From the NCBI GenBank assembly GCA_964036045.1, contig OZ038389.1:37829998-37893997 (forward strand): a stretch of DNA of 64,000 nucleotides, written 5' to 3'. Below are positions 28,307 to 37,021 of the stretch, piece by piece. Made by a program: the position numbers and the translations under genes. This DNA comes from Eutreptiella sp. 'Long Island Sound 2002' (taxonomy: Eukaryota > Euglenozoa > Euglenophyceae > Eutreptiales > Eutreptiaceae). The stretch's first letter is position 1. Each line of letters starts with the position of its first letter. The notes under the pieces are model-generated. The model did no database searches. It was not told the origin of the DNA and saw only the letters and a list, made by a program, of their open reading frames with translations.

Positions 28307-28996
28307 ATGTATGAAGATGTAGCCAGTATATACATCGCGTACAAGGATCTCGACGGTCAGAATTGTAATCGAGATGTCACATATCTTGTGCATGACTGGT
28401 TCCATATGCAAGATCCACTGATAGATGATGATAATATAGAGCACGTACTGATGAATAACATGCGGGACGTTGTACGGACAATGCTTCGTCGTCTATACAC
28501 CACTGGCGCGTATCCTCCTGACCATCTACGGTTTCTGGAAACTCGCCCATCACAGGTGCTGGAGATACTGGTCTGGTGTAAGACGGCAGAAGCGGATTGT
28601 ATCGCACCCGGCTGGGTAAAGTACCTACAGGGTTCAATCTGGTTTGAACTTGGTCTGTTGGAACGGGATCCTCGCCGGTGGCATGGGGACTTGGACTTCA
28701 GGGGCCGAATAACAGTGGTGGATAATGCTGCTCATCCAGTCACAGACATTGTCATTCAGCTTGTCGAATCCGAGGATGGTAGTATTTCCTGCTTGAATCT
28801 GGCGGGGGAAGAGGTCCTATCTGTGCCACGCAACACAGATGCCCAAAAGCTGGGGCCTGAGCTGGCAAGGATTGAAGGTGTATCACCACACTCCCTGCAC
28901 CTTATCAACGAGCGCGGCAAACTCCTAACCCCTCCCAATGCGAACTTTTCCACCCCCCCGCCATCTGACAACTTTTTACCGATTCCTGTGCCCTAA
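28307..28996 (+). CDS. Protein with C-terminal ubiquitin-like domain
   Basis: 229 residues from ATG 28307. The N-terminal half is acidic and helical (YEDVASIYIAYKDLDG, MRDVVRTMLRRLY). From about residue 160 the sequence CLNLAGEEVLSVPRNTD, then LGPELARIEGVSPHSLHLI and ERGKLLTP has the spacing of a ubiquitin-like fold. It resembles a GEEV-type ubiquitin-like domain that I recall from dinoflagellate proteins. The TAA stop at 28994 is followed in the same frame by F-box-like sequence (29009 on), so the two may once have been one gene. A relic of the ubiquitin-like part lies at 44669-44890. Confidence 0.65.
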   Translation: MYEDVASIYIAYKDLDGQNCNRDVTYLVHDWFHMQDPLIDDDNIEHVLMNNMRDVVRTMLRRLYTTGAYPPDHLRFLETRPSQVLEILVWCKTAEADCIAPGWVKYLQGSIWFELGLLERDPRRWHGDLDFRGRITVVDNAAHPVTDIVIQLVESEDGSISCLNLAGEEVLSVPRNTDAQKLGPELARIEGVSPHSLHLINERGKLLTPPNANFSTPPPSDNFLPIPVP

Positions 28997-29008
28997 AATA
29001 TCCACCAC

Positions 29009-29571
29009 GTGCCACGCCGACCGCGCGATCACCTTTCGGTCAAGCACGTGGTTCAACAGACTAAAACATCAACTTGGTGGAAAGAAAAAACACGAAGAGA
29101 TGATTTCAACCATGAATTACTGGGCAGAGTTGCTGGGTACCTTGGACCTGCAGATCGTATACGCACCAGAGGAGTCAACATGTTTACCCGCAACACCCTT
29201 GAGCCCTCAGCTTGGACTTGTGCAAACACCAATAGCTCCATAACCAGAGCATGTGACACGTTTTGGACATTCATTGCTCAGACCATGACACACTTCCTGA
29301 GCGATCCCAATGAAAACGTTATGCCATCATTGATGTCTGGTTATTTTTATATGATCAGCATATATCGTGGTACCGAAATGGTGTGCGACAGGTCCGAAAA
29401 CCTTCTGAACGGTGGTTCTACTGGACCGGGATGATTTCCGAACCGCAGGAAAAACCTGACCTTACCCGTATCGAGGGAGCCCTCAATCACAGGCAATACA
29501 AAGCAATGGAATACACCAGCATGTCCCCATACCACCCATCGGGGGATGATTGGTCGTCTGCGAACGTGTAG
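29009..29571 (+). pseudogene. F-box-like protein, frameshifted, possibly fused to 28307
   Basis: The frame directly after the TAA at 28994-28996 continues with a basic segment, then DDFNHELLGRVAGYLGPADR and IRTRGVNMFTRN, a good F-box match. Near 29383 the reading changes frame: one frame ends at 29434, the other continues from RQVRKPSERWFYWTG to a TAG at 29569-29571. No ATG precedes the F-box in this frame except inside the ubiquitin-like gene. A ubiquitin-like plus F-box protein of about 420 residues is the likely ancestor. It would join a target to an SCF ligase. Confidence 0.6.
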
Positions 29572-29833
29572 TATCTATTGTCAAAATCGGTGCTGCATGT
29601 TTCAACCTATCGTCCAGTCGTCCACCTGTACGTAGATGTATTCTGTGAGGAATCCTCTGGTGCATCCATGGCCACGCATATAGCAATTTTCTTTGATCAT
29701 AGCCAAACCATTCTGTTATCCGTCCATTTCCGTCCATGATAGTCGGAGACGGGTTCTTAGTACTTCTTTTGGCAACGCACACACACACCCGATGTGTGCA
29801 GGGTGTGGCTTCATTATTGGATATCTGATGTGG

Positions 29834-30379
29834 TTAGGGAAGATGTGGTTGTTGCCGTCCTATTGCGTCCAGGTATTCGCGTTGTTGAGCCTCATGCAAC
29901 TGTGTAAACCAGTATCTGAAATCCGGGTACCAGTTCGCAGTACAAACGTCATGATACCGGGGAGCAGCCATTGCCAGGACCGGCCAGTGTGCAACTGTCC
30001 CGTGTAGCTGCTTAACCGCCTTTCCAGTCAATGTCATTGAGTGAAAAAGCAACCATATAGCAGACATCAGCTCACCTTGGCGGTTAGTGTTAAGGTTATC
30101 TGCGGCAATGTTCTGCAACACTGCCAGTAATTCCCTGTCCCCCCTTGGAGGATTATATGTCCGGCCAACCAGTTCATGATATTCACCGAGCAAATCATTC
30201 ATGTGCTGAAAGTCAGGTCTGTGGTAGGTGTGGGAGTCAGGTCTGTGGTAGGGGTGGGATCTGTGGTAGGGGTGGGAGTGAGGTCTGTTGTAGGGGTGGA
30301 TTCTGCGGTAGGGGTGGGAGTCAGGTCTGTAGTGGGGGTGGGGGTCAGGTCTGCTTACACGACCTTGATGAGGGTGCAT
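29834..30379 (-). CDS. Unknown protein with His-Pro-Tyr repeats
   Basis: 181 residues from ATG about 30379. The N-terminal 55 residues are built of repeats like YRPDSHPYRR and HPYHRPDSH, coded by an approximate 18-30-base tandem repeat at 30220-30350. The rest is helical with a compact domain (ELLAVLQNIAADNLN, MSAIWLLFHSM, WYPDFRYWFTQLHEAQQ). A small relic of the C-terminal part may lie at 16890-16920. No family recognised. Confidence 0.6.
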   Translation of the reverse strand: MHPHQGRVSRPDPHPHYRPDSHPYRRIHPYNRPHSHPYHRSHPYHRPDSHTYHRPDFQHMNDLLGEYHELVGRTYNPPRGDRELLAVLQNIAADNLNTNRQGELMSAIWLLFHSMTLTGKAVKQLHGTVAHWPVLAMAAPRYHDVCTANWYPDFRYWFTQLHEAQQREYLDAIGRQQPHLP

Positions 30380-30404
30380 TGTGTTTTTCAATTTATGGGG
30401 AATT

Positions 30405-30506
30405 GTAGCACTGGACACGCTGTCAGCAACAGATTAAACCGGGAAATCTGAGTACTGGACACAGGAAACTCCGTCAGTTCGGAAACGGTTCAATCTGGGA
30501 AATTTC
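30405..30506 (+). repeat. Dispersed 56-bp repeat, copy 4 (tandem pair)
   Basis: A partial unit (TAGCACTGGACACGCTGTCA to CCGGGAAATCT) followed by a nearly full one (GTACTGGACACAGGAAACTC, CGTCAGTTCGGAAACGGTTC, AATCTGGGAAATTT). It occupies the divergent spacer between the genes at 30379 (-) and 30572 (+). Confidence 0.9.
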
Positions 30507-30571
30507 GGAAATTCATTCATTTCGTTTCATTCATTTGAAAAACACGAACAACATCGTCGTATTTGAAAAAC

Positions 30572-31936
30572 ATGGGACAGACTAGTAGTATATCCCACCG
30601 CGAACGCCTACATGTGGGTCAGCTGTTGGCTGCCTACGAACGCAATGACCGTAACAAGACATACCCAGTCATCCTAGCATTCATACAGTGGTTGTGCATC
30701 ACCTCCAAAAAGCCAACCATAGCCTTCCATATGCCGCTCGACTTCGACTTTAGCCTGACAAGGTTTGATACATTCCTGGCACACCTGAGTAACTCGGACA
30801 ACAGAAACAAATTCTGTGTTGCCGTGGTGCTATGGAAACCCCTTTCTCGGTCGAGCTCGGGGCATGTATCCTTGTTGCTAGCAGGTATGTTCAACCACGG
30901 ATTTGGGGTCACTGTGCACTGGCGGATGTATGATCCAAACTTCCCGTTCGACAACAACATCTGTCATGATGCTGCATATACCCAGGCATATGCAGCACTA
31001 CTTCAGAAAGTGCAACACGGACTGCAGCAGGCAGTTGCAGCTTTGCCGTACGAAGCCCACGTAGCACAGATTGCTTGCAATTCGCGTGGAGCAGGGCCGA
31101 ATGCTACACAGGGAGACCTGCAACGCTCATGCTTCAGTATGTCTCACACGAAAGGCATGTGTATGCTCATATGCCTTTCAGTGCTGACAAAGCTTGTGGA
31201 CAATGCAATAATCTGCAATGTTTCCGATGATAAATATGTGCGCGCATTCGGGAATTTCTCAGTCATTAATAATTACATATGCTCATACATGCGTGAATTG
31301 TCGGAAACATGTCTGTGCACCTTTCAATCGAACTGCTACCGTGCCCTTGTGACGACACTGATGCAATTGAAGCTGCTAACCGATCCAGATGTGAGACTGT
31401 ATATGTTGTCAGACGATGATGACCCAAGGATATTCAAATGGCGCCTAACGAATCGCGCCGACGGAGGATTCGACTTTGATGACATTGCTGAGTTTCACAT
31501 CCTGTGGGCCAACCATCGTGATTGGCACGAAAATGCTAACGCAGTATGCATGAGATACGCGGCTTACGCAGCATACCGGGCAGACTTCGATCTTCAGGTG
31601 AGCATGGGACGCCGGCCGCTCAAGGCAATGGTTGTATACCACATGCCAACAACAATGCAACCGAGCACAGAAATGTGGTCAGAAGATGGGAACATTCCGA
31701 TGGAGGACGAAGAAGAATCTGACTGGGTCAAAATATCCTCACATTCTCCTGGAAAAGGGCGTCACACACGCCTGTTCGGTGACGTGGAGACACAGGAGAC
31801 ACAGACACACAAGCGACCAAAAACACACAGCGCCACACTATCAAAAAGGGGGTTATTGACGGGAACAGGCACGGATACACGGGGGGACAAGCGACCAAGA
31901 CAATCAATACAACCGGCTGCTTCTACAATCCATTGA
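30572..31936 (+). CDS. Possible Ulp1/adenain-type cysteine protease, N-myristoylation motif
   Basis: 454 residues from ATG 30572; I choose it over an upstream TTG because it gives MGQTSSIS, a good N-myristoylation signal. GHVSLLLAG near residue 107 could supply the catalytic His, WRMYDPNFP about 24 residues later the Asp, and KGMCMLICLSVL near residue 200 the nucleophilic Cys of a Ulp1-like protease, a class used by large DNA viruses to mature virion proteins. The spacing before the Cys is longer than usual, so the assignment is tentative. The C-terminal 70 residues are polar and basic (HKRPKTH, GDKRPRQ) and may direct the protein to the nucleus. The frame is intact. Confidence 0.45.
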   Translation: MGQTSSISHRERLHVGQLLAAYERNDRNKTYPVILAFIQWLCITSKKPTIAFHMPLDFDFSLTRFDTFLAHLSNSDNRNKFCVAVVLWKPLSRSSSGHVSLLLAGMFNHGFGVTVHWRMYDPNFPFDNNICHDAAYTQAYAALLQKVQHGLQQAVAALPYEAHVAQIACNSRGAGPNATQGDLQRSCFSMSHTKGMCMLICLSVLTKLVDNAIICNVSDDKYVRAFGNFSVINNYICSYMRELSETCLCTFQSNCYRALVTTLMQLKLLTDPDVRLYMLSDDDDPRIFKWRLTNRADGGFDFDDIAEFHILWANHRDWHENANAVCMRYAAYAAYRADFDLQVSMGRRPLKAMVVYHMPTTMQPSTEMWSEDGNIPMEDEEESDWVKISSHSPGKGRHTRLFGDVETQETQTHKRPKTHSATLSKRGLLTGTGTDTRGDKRPRQSIQPAASTIH

Positions 31937-32038
31937 CCAGCTGTTGTTACAATGTTCATCCGGTATTTTAATCCTGAACTAATAACTCCAATGAGTAAAT
32001 GGGACAATTTGGTGATGGGTCAAACAGATCGCATGAGG

Positions 32039-32329
32039 CTACCAACGTGGCATTTTTGGCACGGAAATCACAGGGTGGAATTGCAGGTTTTTTTGTCCTA
32101 ATGCAATGACGTCATTGATACCGTCGTCTGTCGGGGATGTGGAGGATGCGAATTTCCCAGTGTTCTTCCTGCAGCTGGGGCAGGCATAGCGGCCTTCCGT
32201 TTTTGGTAGCTTCTTGTAGGATTCCACAGATATCATATGACCACATGGAAAACAGGCAATGTCTTCGGTATCCTCGAAAGATATGGGGCAGGTTCTGGAT
32301 TCACTTTTCCAGTGTTCCCAGCACTCCAC
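32039..32329 (-). pseudogene. RING-like protein, 5-prime end damaged
   Basis: The frame holds TCPISFEDTEDIACFPCGHM and then YACPSCRKN, a RING or U-box-like zinc site lacking some standard ligands. The frame starts with GTG and is closed upstream by TGA. The DNA further upstream (to about 32480, minus) reads in another frame as a Glu/Arg-rich segment (EQRPEREEQTEVV), which may be the lost N terminus. A 25-base piece of the 3-prime end (GGCTACCGACGTGGCATTTT) recurs near 48136. Confidence 0.5.
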
Positions 32330-32566
32330 AGAAGATGGCAGTCATTCTGTCCAGCAAGTGCACTTACATATCGATGGAGACTACTTCTGTCTGTTCCTCC
32401 CTCTCTGGTCTCTGTTCGCCTGGATGCCTGTGCGGACCCTCCTGGAAGTATTCGATCTCTGCATTTTCATCTCTTTTTATTGACTAAATTCAGTAACACC
32501 AAATTCGGGCACACCCCGTAATCCTGTTATTCCCCTGTCTGTTGGTACGTGTGATAAAAAGTATCC

Positions 32567-32725
32567 ATGTCTTGGTATTATTTGGCAACATCAGGTCTTC
32601 TCATCGCCGTAGTGGCAGCGGTAACAACAACAACAACAACAGTAATACCAATTTTCTGCAAACACAGACCCGTTACAGGAAAATCGCGGCCACCACGTCC
32701 AACTCAGCCAAGTTCTGACACCTAA
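32567..32725 (+). CDS. Small membrane protein, copy 2
   Basis: 52 residues from ATG 32567: MSWYYLATSGLLIAVVAAVT, a run of Thr, VIPIF, then the basic Pro-rich tail GKSRPPRPTQPSSDT. One membrane span with a cytosolic or intravirion basic tail. Sister of the gene at 27114, with which it shares all but the first residues. Confidence 0.6.
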   Translation: MSWYYLATSGLLIAVVAAVTTTTTTVIPIFCKHRPVTGKSRPPRPTQPSSDT

Positions 32726-33520
32726 CGTGGATTTGTTTTTACGCGAAAGGGACATGTATCCGTTTCTGAATGAGACGAGTATCCAAACGTAACCCAAAGG
32801 TGCACCCCCTCTTGTTCAATCAATCCCAATCAGGGTCCAACTCAGCCAAGTTCTGCCATGTGGGTTGCTGTACTTGTTTACTTACGGGTATGTGAGTTCC
32901 CACCGTCGGATTTTCCAGGTTGTATATTTCAGGTTTCATCCACCCGTGATACATCACGTTGCCCATTGGCAACATCAACTCCTGTTGCACATGTTCCAGT
33001 ACTCTCTTTTGATAACGAATCAGTGGCTCGAACGAGTGGTGTCGTGGACCCACGTTGCAAAAGGATGCAGGATCCTGTGACATTACATAGATTAGATGGC
33101 GAATCCCCCCAGGTCCCCGTTGCACCACCACTGCCGCAAAACAATACTGCCCCTTTCTGGCATTTACCACCGCACCATGTAGGTACAGGGCACTGAGTGG
33201 TCCTAACCTGACCTGATTACTACCATGGTCATACCATGTCAATGGGTCAATCTCTGTAACGTCCTTCAGGGAAAAGGTTAACGGGTCCTGAATGCTGCTC
33301 CTTCGAGGATGCCTGGATTTGTCGTACATGTGCTCACATATTGCACGACCAACTGCATCTATCGTATTGTGCTTATCAGTTGGACCCACCCACTCCCAGG
33401 CCTCACTGTAAATTCTGGTTACAGGATCCTGAGTCCTGATTGCCAATGGTGTATGCACGAACTGTGGGAACTGTGGCGTACTGTCATCCACAGTTATAAC
33501 GGAAAACATTATGCTTTTAT
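32594..33520. repeat. Segmental duplicate of 27195-28085
   Basis: Right-hand, better preserved copy of the 0.9-kb duplication. It keeps the ten or so codons lost from the left copy near 27695. Confidence 0.9.
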
Positions 33521-33542
33521 TTCTGACAACTTGGTCATTCAT
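32820..33542 (-). CDS. Unknown protein, intact copy of a three-copy family
   Basis: 240 residues from ATG 33540-33542 (MNDQVVRNKSIMF). I reject the longer frame to 33881 because its first 113 codons run through a GC-rich island that codes a different protein. The sequence is mixed alpha/beta with conserved-looking blocks (SEAWEWVGPTDKHNTID, FSLKDVTEIDPLTWYDHG, LEHVQQELMLPMGNVMYHGW). Broken relatives are at 27427-28057 and, inverted, at 24501-24690. No family recognised. Confidence 0.65.
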   Translation of the reverse strand: MNDQVVRNKSIMFSVITVDDSTPQFPQFVHTPLAIRTQDPVTRIYSEAWEWVGPTDKHNTIDAVGRAICEHMYDKSRHPRRSSIQDPLTFSLKDVTEIDPLTWYDHGSNQVRLGPLSALYLHGAVVNARKGQYCFAAVVVQRGPGGIRHLIYVMSQDPASFCNVGPRHHSFEPLIRYQKRVLEHVQQELMLPMGNVMYHGWMKPEIYNLENPTVGTHIPVSKQVQQPTWQNLAELDPDWD

Positions 33543-33598
33543 ACGTGGTCCCCCTGGATTGTGCTGGGGGCGATTGAGCCGTTGCTGTGAGCTTCCTT

Positions 33599-33955
33599 TC
33601 ACTCGTACCGCAGCTGCGCGTAGCAGCGCCTGCACCACGTCCCTGTTGACTCGGCGTGGTCGCATATGTCGTCTTGGCAGTTGAGATAGGAGCCCTGGAC
33701 CATCCTCCTCGCTTCCGCCTCGACGTCGCCCGTGATGTAGCCCGTGCCGGCTCTGGCGACCCGCCGCTCCGCCCTGCCCCGCTCGTCCATCTTCCCGAAG
33801 TTGAACCCGACAAGCAACAGCAGGTACTGCCACTGTCGGTGCCTGCGACGGCCGAGAGCGTGCGCCCCTTGTGCTTGCCAAACTTCAGGACAGGCTCGCC
33901 GTCCAGCACAGCGTCTGCGTGCGCCTTCAACGCCTCCGCGCACAGGCCAAGAACC
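33599..33955 (-). pseudogene. GC-rich gene fragment with FGKHKG (DUF3820-like) motif
   Basis: In one frame the minus strand reads AEALKAHADAVLDGEPVLKF and then GKHKGRTLSAVAGTDSG; in the next frame it continues QYLLLLVGFNFGKMDERG and ends DDICDHAESTGTWCRRCYAQ. The F-G-K-x-K-G block followed by a Y-L-x-x-L segment is the pattern of the short DUF3820 / exonuclease-X C-terminal domain, and the C terminus holds a Cys/His cluster. One frameshift near 33830 and an abrupt 5-prime edge at 33955 show it is a fragment. Base composition is far richer in G+C than either flank. Confidence 0.5.
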
Positions 33956-34365
33956 TAAGAATTGGCAGTGACTCGAACGAGGATTCCGGGGACGAGGTGT
34001 TTTGTGTGGGTGGTGATACAGGTCACATATACTTCCACTGTGGTGATTTGGGCCACAGTTTTGATGGCCGCACATGGATGCCTACCTGTTGTCTCGCGGA
34101 TGAGCTTTATAAGGCATTGAAATATCACACAATAGCCAGTGGCGAAATCAGATGTACCCTAGAATGGGGGTTTTCCACAAGCATGGACGTCTCGAGGATG
34201 AACGTGTTACGCAATAAGATACAAGACCTTTCGAGTCATTGTCCTGAGGGACTTCTGATAGCCGTGGAGGTTAATGCTACTACTCGTCACAGCCACAGGA
34301 CTTTTTGCAAATGGCACATGACATTGAACACTGCCAACCGGGCGCCCATCATAATCTAAGGGGTA
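33956..34365 (+). pseudogene. Truncated duplicate of the 36261 gene end
   Basis: The + strand reads NLRIGSDSNEDSGDEVFCVG and on through SFDGRTWMPTCCLADELYKA, nearly identical to the C-terminal half of the gene at 36261-36971. The end differs by a deletion of about 55 bases. It lacks a start and the F-box-like N terminus. Confidence 0.85.
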
Positions 34366-34455
34366 CCATATCGTCATTCCAATAATCCAGTCCATCCAGT
34401 CGATATACCATTGGCGTGACAGTGCGTTCACGCAAGTCCAAGCAGGCGGGGATTA

Positions 34456-34845
34456 ATGACCCCGTCTTGCGGTTGTACGATCCTGTACACAACAAATATG
34501 CAACGAATCATTCAGGTGCAGATGCAGGCGAAAGCAGTGGGGACAGTGGGTATACCAGGAAGCAGCATTAAGGACTGGAAAGGACAAGGGGACGCGACGA
34601 AACGAACACACCACTTCTGGCCTCATGGCCACCTGGTGCGAATTGGACCATCCATTGTTTTCACACGAAACAAGTTCTCAAATCCGAAATGCCACAATAT
34701 GCCTAACCTATCACTGGACGACTACAGGGGAAAGGACTGGAAGCAGCATCTGAGTACCTTCTACGAGGACCTATCCACCCACCTCCAGGGTTTCAATGCC
34801 ATCTTGCCCTTGGTTGCCCTGGCGAGGGCGTTTGGTCAACAATAA
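34456..34845 (+). CDS. Unknown protein preceding the adenine methyltransferase
   Basis: 129 residues from ATG 34456 (an inner ATG at 34498 is also possible). The sequence has a compact central part (THHFWPHGHLVRIGPSIVF, NLSLDDYRGKDWKQHL) and a hydrophobic end (AILPLVALARAFG). It stops 11 bases before the methyltransferase start on the same strand, so the two were probably transcribed together. No family recognised. Confidence 0.55.
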   Translation: MTPSCGCTILYTTNMQRIIQVQMQAKAVGTVGIPGSSIKDWKGQGDATKRTHHFWPHGHLVRIGPSIVFTRNKFSNPKCHNMPNLSLDDYRGKDWKQHLSTFYEDLSTHLQGFNAILPLVALARAFGQQ

Positions 34846-34856
34846 ACACAGTAACC

Positions 34857-35800
34857 ATGGTTCTGAGGTACCACTCTGGTAAGGGCTGGATTTCAAAGAA
34901 GGTGTCATCGGCCATCAGGCGCCACGCTGAAACAAGAAAGGGAAAGGGAGGGGGGCCTTTCAAGTACACCGAGCCGTTCACCGGTATGTTTCGCATCGGC
35001 ATTGAATTCATTAAGGACCCGGGGGTGATCCGTCACATCACACTCAACGACACAAACGCCCACGTGTACCGTTCCTGGAAGGCTGTGTTTGAGCACGGCT
35101 GGTTGCCCGACGCCACACCTCTTAGCAACGAGCGGAGTCAGACGACCCGTTGCGCACCTTTTACGGGCACCCCCTGTCGCTCCGAGGGACCATGTTTGAT
35201 GTGAACACACCAAACGCGAAATACAACAAACAGCCCTGCATGGACGCCATTCGATCCCGGATACAGCATTTGCAGTCACTTGTCGAAAAACACCCGTTGG
35301 ACGTCCGTGTTTGCAACGCGGACGCGGTGACCGAGAAATACACGGACAGTATCATCTACTGCGACCCCCCCTATTTTGGTGCCAGGAACCATTCGTGGTG
35401 CGACAAGGCCGAGTCTCGGTTTTGGGATGAGGTGTACGGGTGGCTCTCACCCGGCAGCGGTAATCTGGTGTACGTGTCGTCACACCGAGAGCTGAAAAAG
35501 GACCACAAGCTGCAACTGCGTTGTATCTGGAGCCAGCGCATGCCAAATCACTGCGGTGGTGCTGGTGGTTACAGGATTGAATACCTGTACGCCGTGCAAC
35601 GCCGCCGTGGTACACGAGGACGACCGGAAAAATGCAGAGGGGCAACAGGATGCAGAACACTGGACCAATTTCCAGAAGATTGCAGAAGCTTATTGGAAGA
35701 TGTTAATTTGGAACCTTTTGGCTCCCTCCAGTCATCATTCATTCCACAGCAGCACACAGTTATTTGGGTGTGTCAATAGTAGGCGTCGCGCGGCCACGTT
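34857..35800 (+). pseudogene. DNA adenine methyltransferase (D12 class), frameshifted
   Basis: The first frame from ATG 34857 contains KYTEPFTGMFRIGIEF, the AdoMet-binding motif I of D12-class enzymes, then HITLNDTNAHVYRSW. Near 35130 a one-base loss (after LSNE) moves the reading to a second frame that holds DPLRTFYGHPLSLRGTMFD and the catalytic motif IIYCDPPYFGARNHSW, with a final strand YRIEYLYA. A further change near 35590 may follow. The enzyme would have methylated N6 of adenine, as in GATC-type modification. With two frame breaks this copy is probably dead. It once complemented the C5 methyltransferase at 23047. Confidence 0.75.
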
Positions 35801-35837
35801 TCTTCGTCCTCCGAATCAGGACCATTGTTCTGTATCT

Positions 35838-36260
35838 CATATGGTGGGCAGCAACAAGCACATAAGGACCCCGGGTAAGGCGCTTGGGTGTGTGTGCAGA
35901 GCAACTGGAAGGGGTTGGTACCAAGGGGGCGCTAGGTCTTCGAATGTGATCACACCAGGGAAAACGCCAAATTCTGCTGGGGAAATCACCACCAACGGAA
36001 ACAACGGGGACACAAACTGCACATACTACTGCAACGGCGTGGACGGGAGTCCGTGGAACAACGAACTGCTCAAGGAGTGGAACTGTGCTGAGTGCGTGCG
36101 CACAACGAACGGCACCCCGTGTGACATAAGGACCCCGCGTAAGGCGCTTGGGTGTGTGTGCAGAGCAACTGGAAAGGGTTGGTACAGTGGTGGTGTGGTA
36201 CCCCAGCACTCCGGTCGTTGTGCAGTTGCGGCCCCACTTGTTGTCGTTGTGTTATATAAA
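35838..36260 (+). CDS. Cysteine-rich repeat region, in frame with next gene
   Basis: ATG 35838 opens two similar cysteine blocks, IRTPGKALGCVCRATGRGWY and IRTPRKALGCVCRATGKGWY, separated by about 65 residues containing NCTYYCNGVDGSPWNNELL and WNCAECV. The frame has no stop before the F-box-like gene at 36261, so it could be an N-terminal extension of that gene or a separate gene that lost its stop. The pattern suggests disulfide-bonded small surface domains. I cannot name the family. Confidence 0.45.
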
Positions 36261-36971
36261 ATGTATCCATCCCAAAACGAAACACGACATGTGAAACACG
36301 CATCCATCAACGAGGTACTCCCCAGCGAAATCTGGAATTGGGTTTCTGGTTTTGTTGAAACTCCTAAGTCCGCCATGGCATTGGCAACAGTTCGCAAAGA
36401 GTATGATAACCATTGTGGTTACATAAATTGTTGGGCGGATGGCCGCTCACCCAATTGTGAAACCGCTTGTGTGTGGAGAATGTACAAATTTTGTCGCATT
36501 ATGGCTGAAATGGCCAGCAAGCTGTGGCGGTATGTCAATGTGTTCAACGAGTTCATTCTGCATCGAGGCTTTTTTAACCTAAGAATTGGCAGTGACTCGA
36601 ACGAGGATTCCGGGGACGAGGTGGTTTGTGTGGGTGGTGATACAGGTCACATATACTTCCACTGTGGTGATTTGGGCCACAGTTTTGATGGCCGCACATG
36701 GATGCCTACCTGTTGTCTCGCGGATGAGCTTTATAAGGCATTGAAATACCAAACAATAGCCAGTGGCGAAACCAGATGTACCCTAGAATGGGGGTTTTCC
36801 ACAAGCATGGACGCTTCGAGGATGAACGTGTTACGCAATAAGATACAAGACCTTTCGAATCATTGTCCTGAGGGACTTCTGATAGCCGTGGAGGTTAATG
36901 GTACTACTCGTCACAGGTACGAGGTGAAGAAAACTTTAACTGACGAAGAACACATGGACATGTCACATTAG
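36261..36971 (+). CDS. F-box-like protein with unknown C-terminal domain
   Basis: 236 residues from ATG 36261, which follows a TATATAAA stretch. The N terminus INEVLPSEIWNWVSGFVETP resembles an F-box helix pair, so the product may bind Skp1 and bring a target to a ubiquitin ligase. The C-terminal half (EDSGDEVVCVGGDTGHIYFH, GRTWMPTCCLADELYKALKY) is duplicated without the F-box at 33956. The frame is intact and ends at 36969-36971. It is also open upstream into the cysteine-rich region. Confidence 0.6.
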   Translation: MYPSQNETRHVKHASINEVLPSEIWNWVSGFVETPKSAMALATVRKEYDNHCGYINCWADGRSPNCETACVWRMYKFCRIMAEMASKLWRYVNVFNEFILHRGFFNLRIGSDSNEDSGDEVVCVGGDTGHIYFHCGDLGHSFDGRTWMPTCCLADELYKALKYQTIASGETRCTLEWGFSTSMDASRMNVLRNKIQDLSNHCPEGLLIAVEVNGTTRHRYEVKKTLTDEEHMDMSH

Positions 36972-37021
36972 AACTTTTTGCAAATGGCACATGACATTGA
37001 ACACTGCCAACCGGGCGCCCA

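Noticed and set aside
33543-33881. N-terminal 113 codons of the long frame ending at 33881
   Set aside because: They run through the GC-rich DUF3820-like fragment in another frame; the related copies share only the part after ATG 33542.
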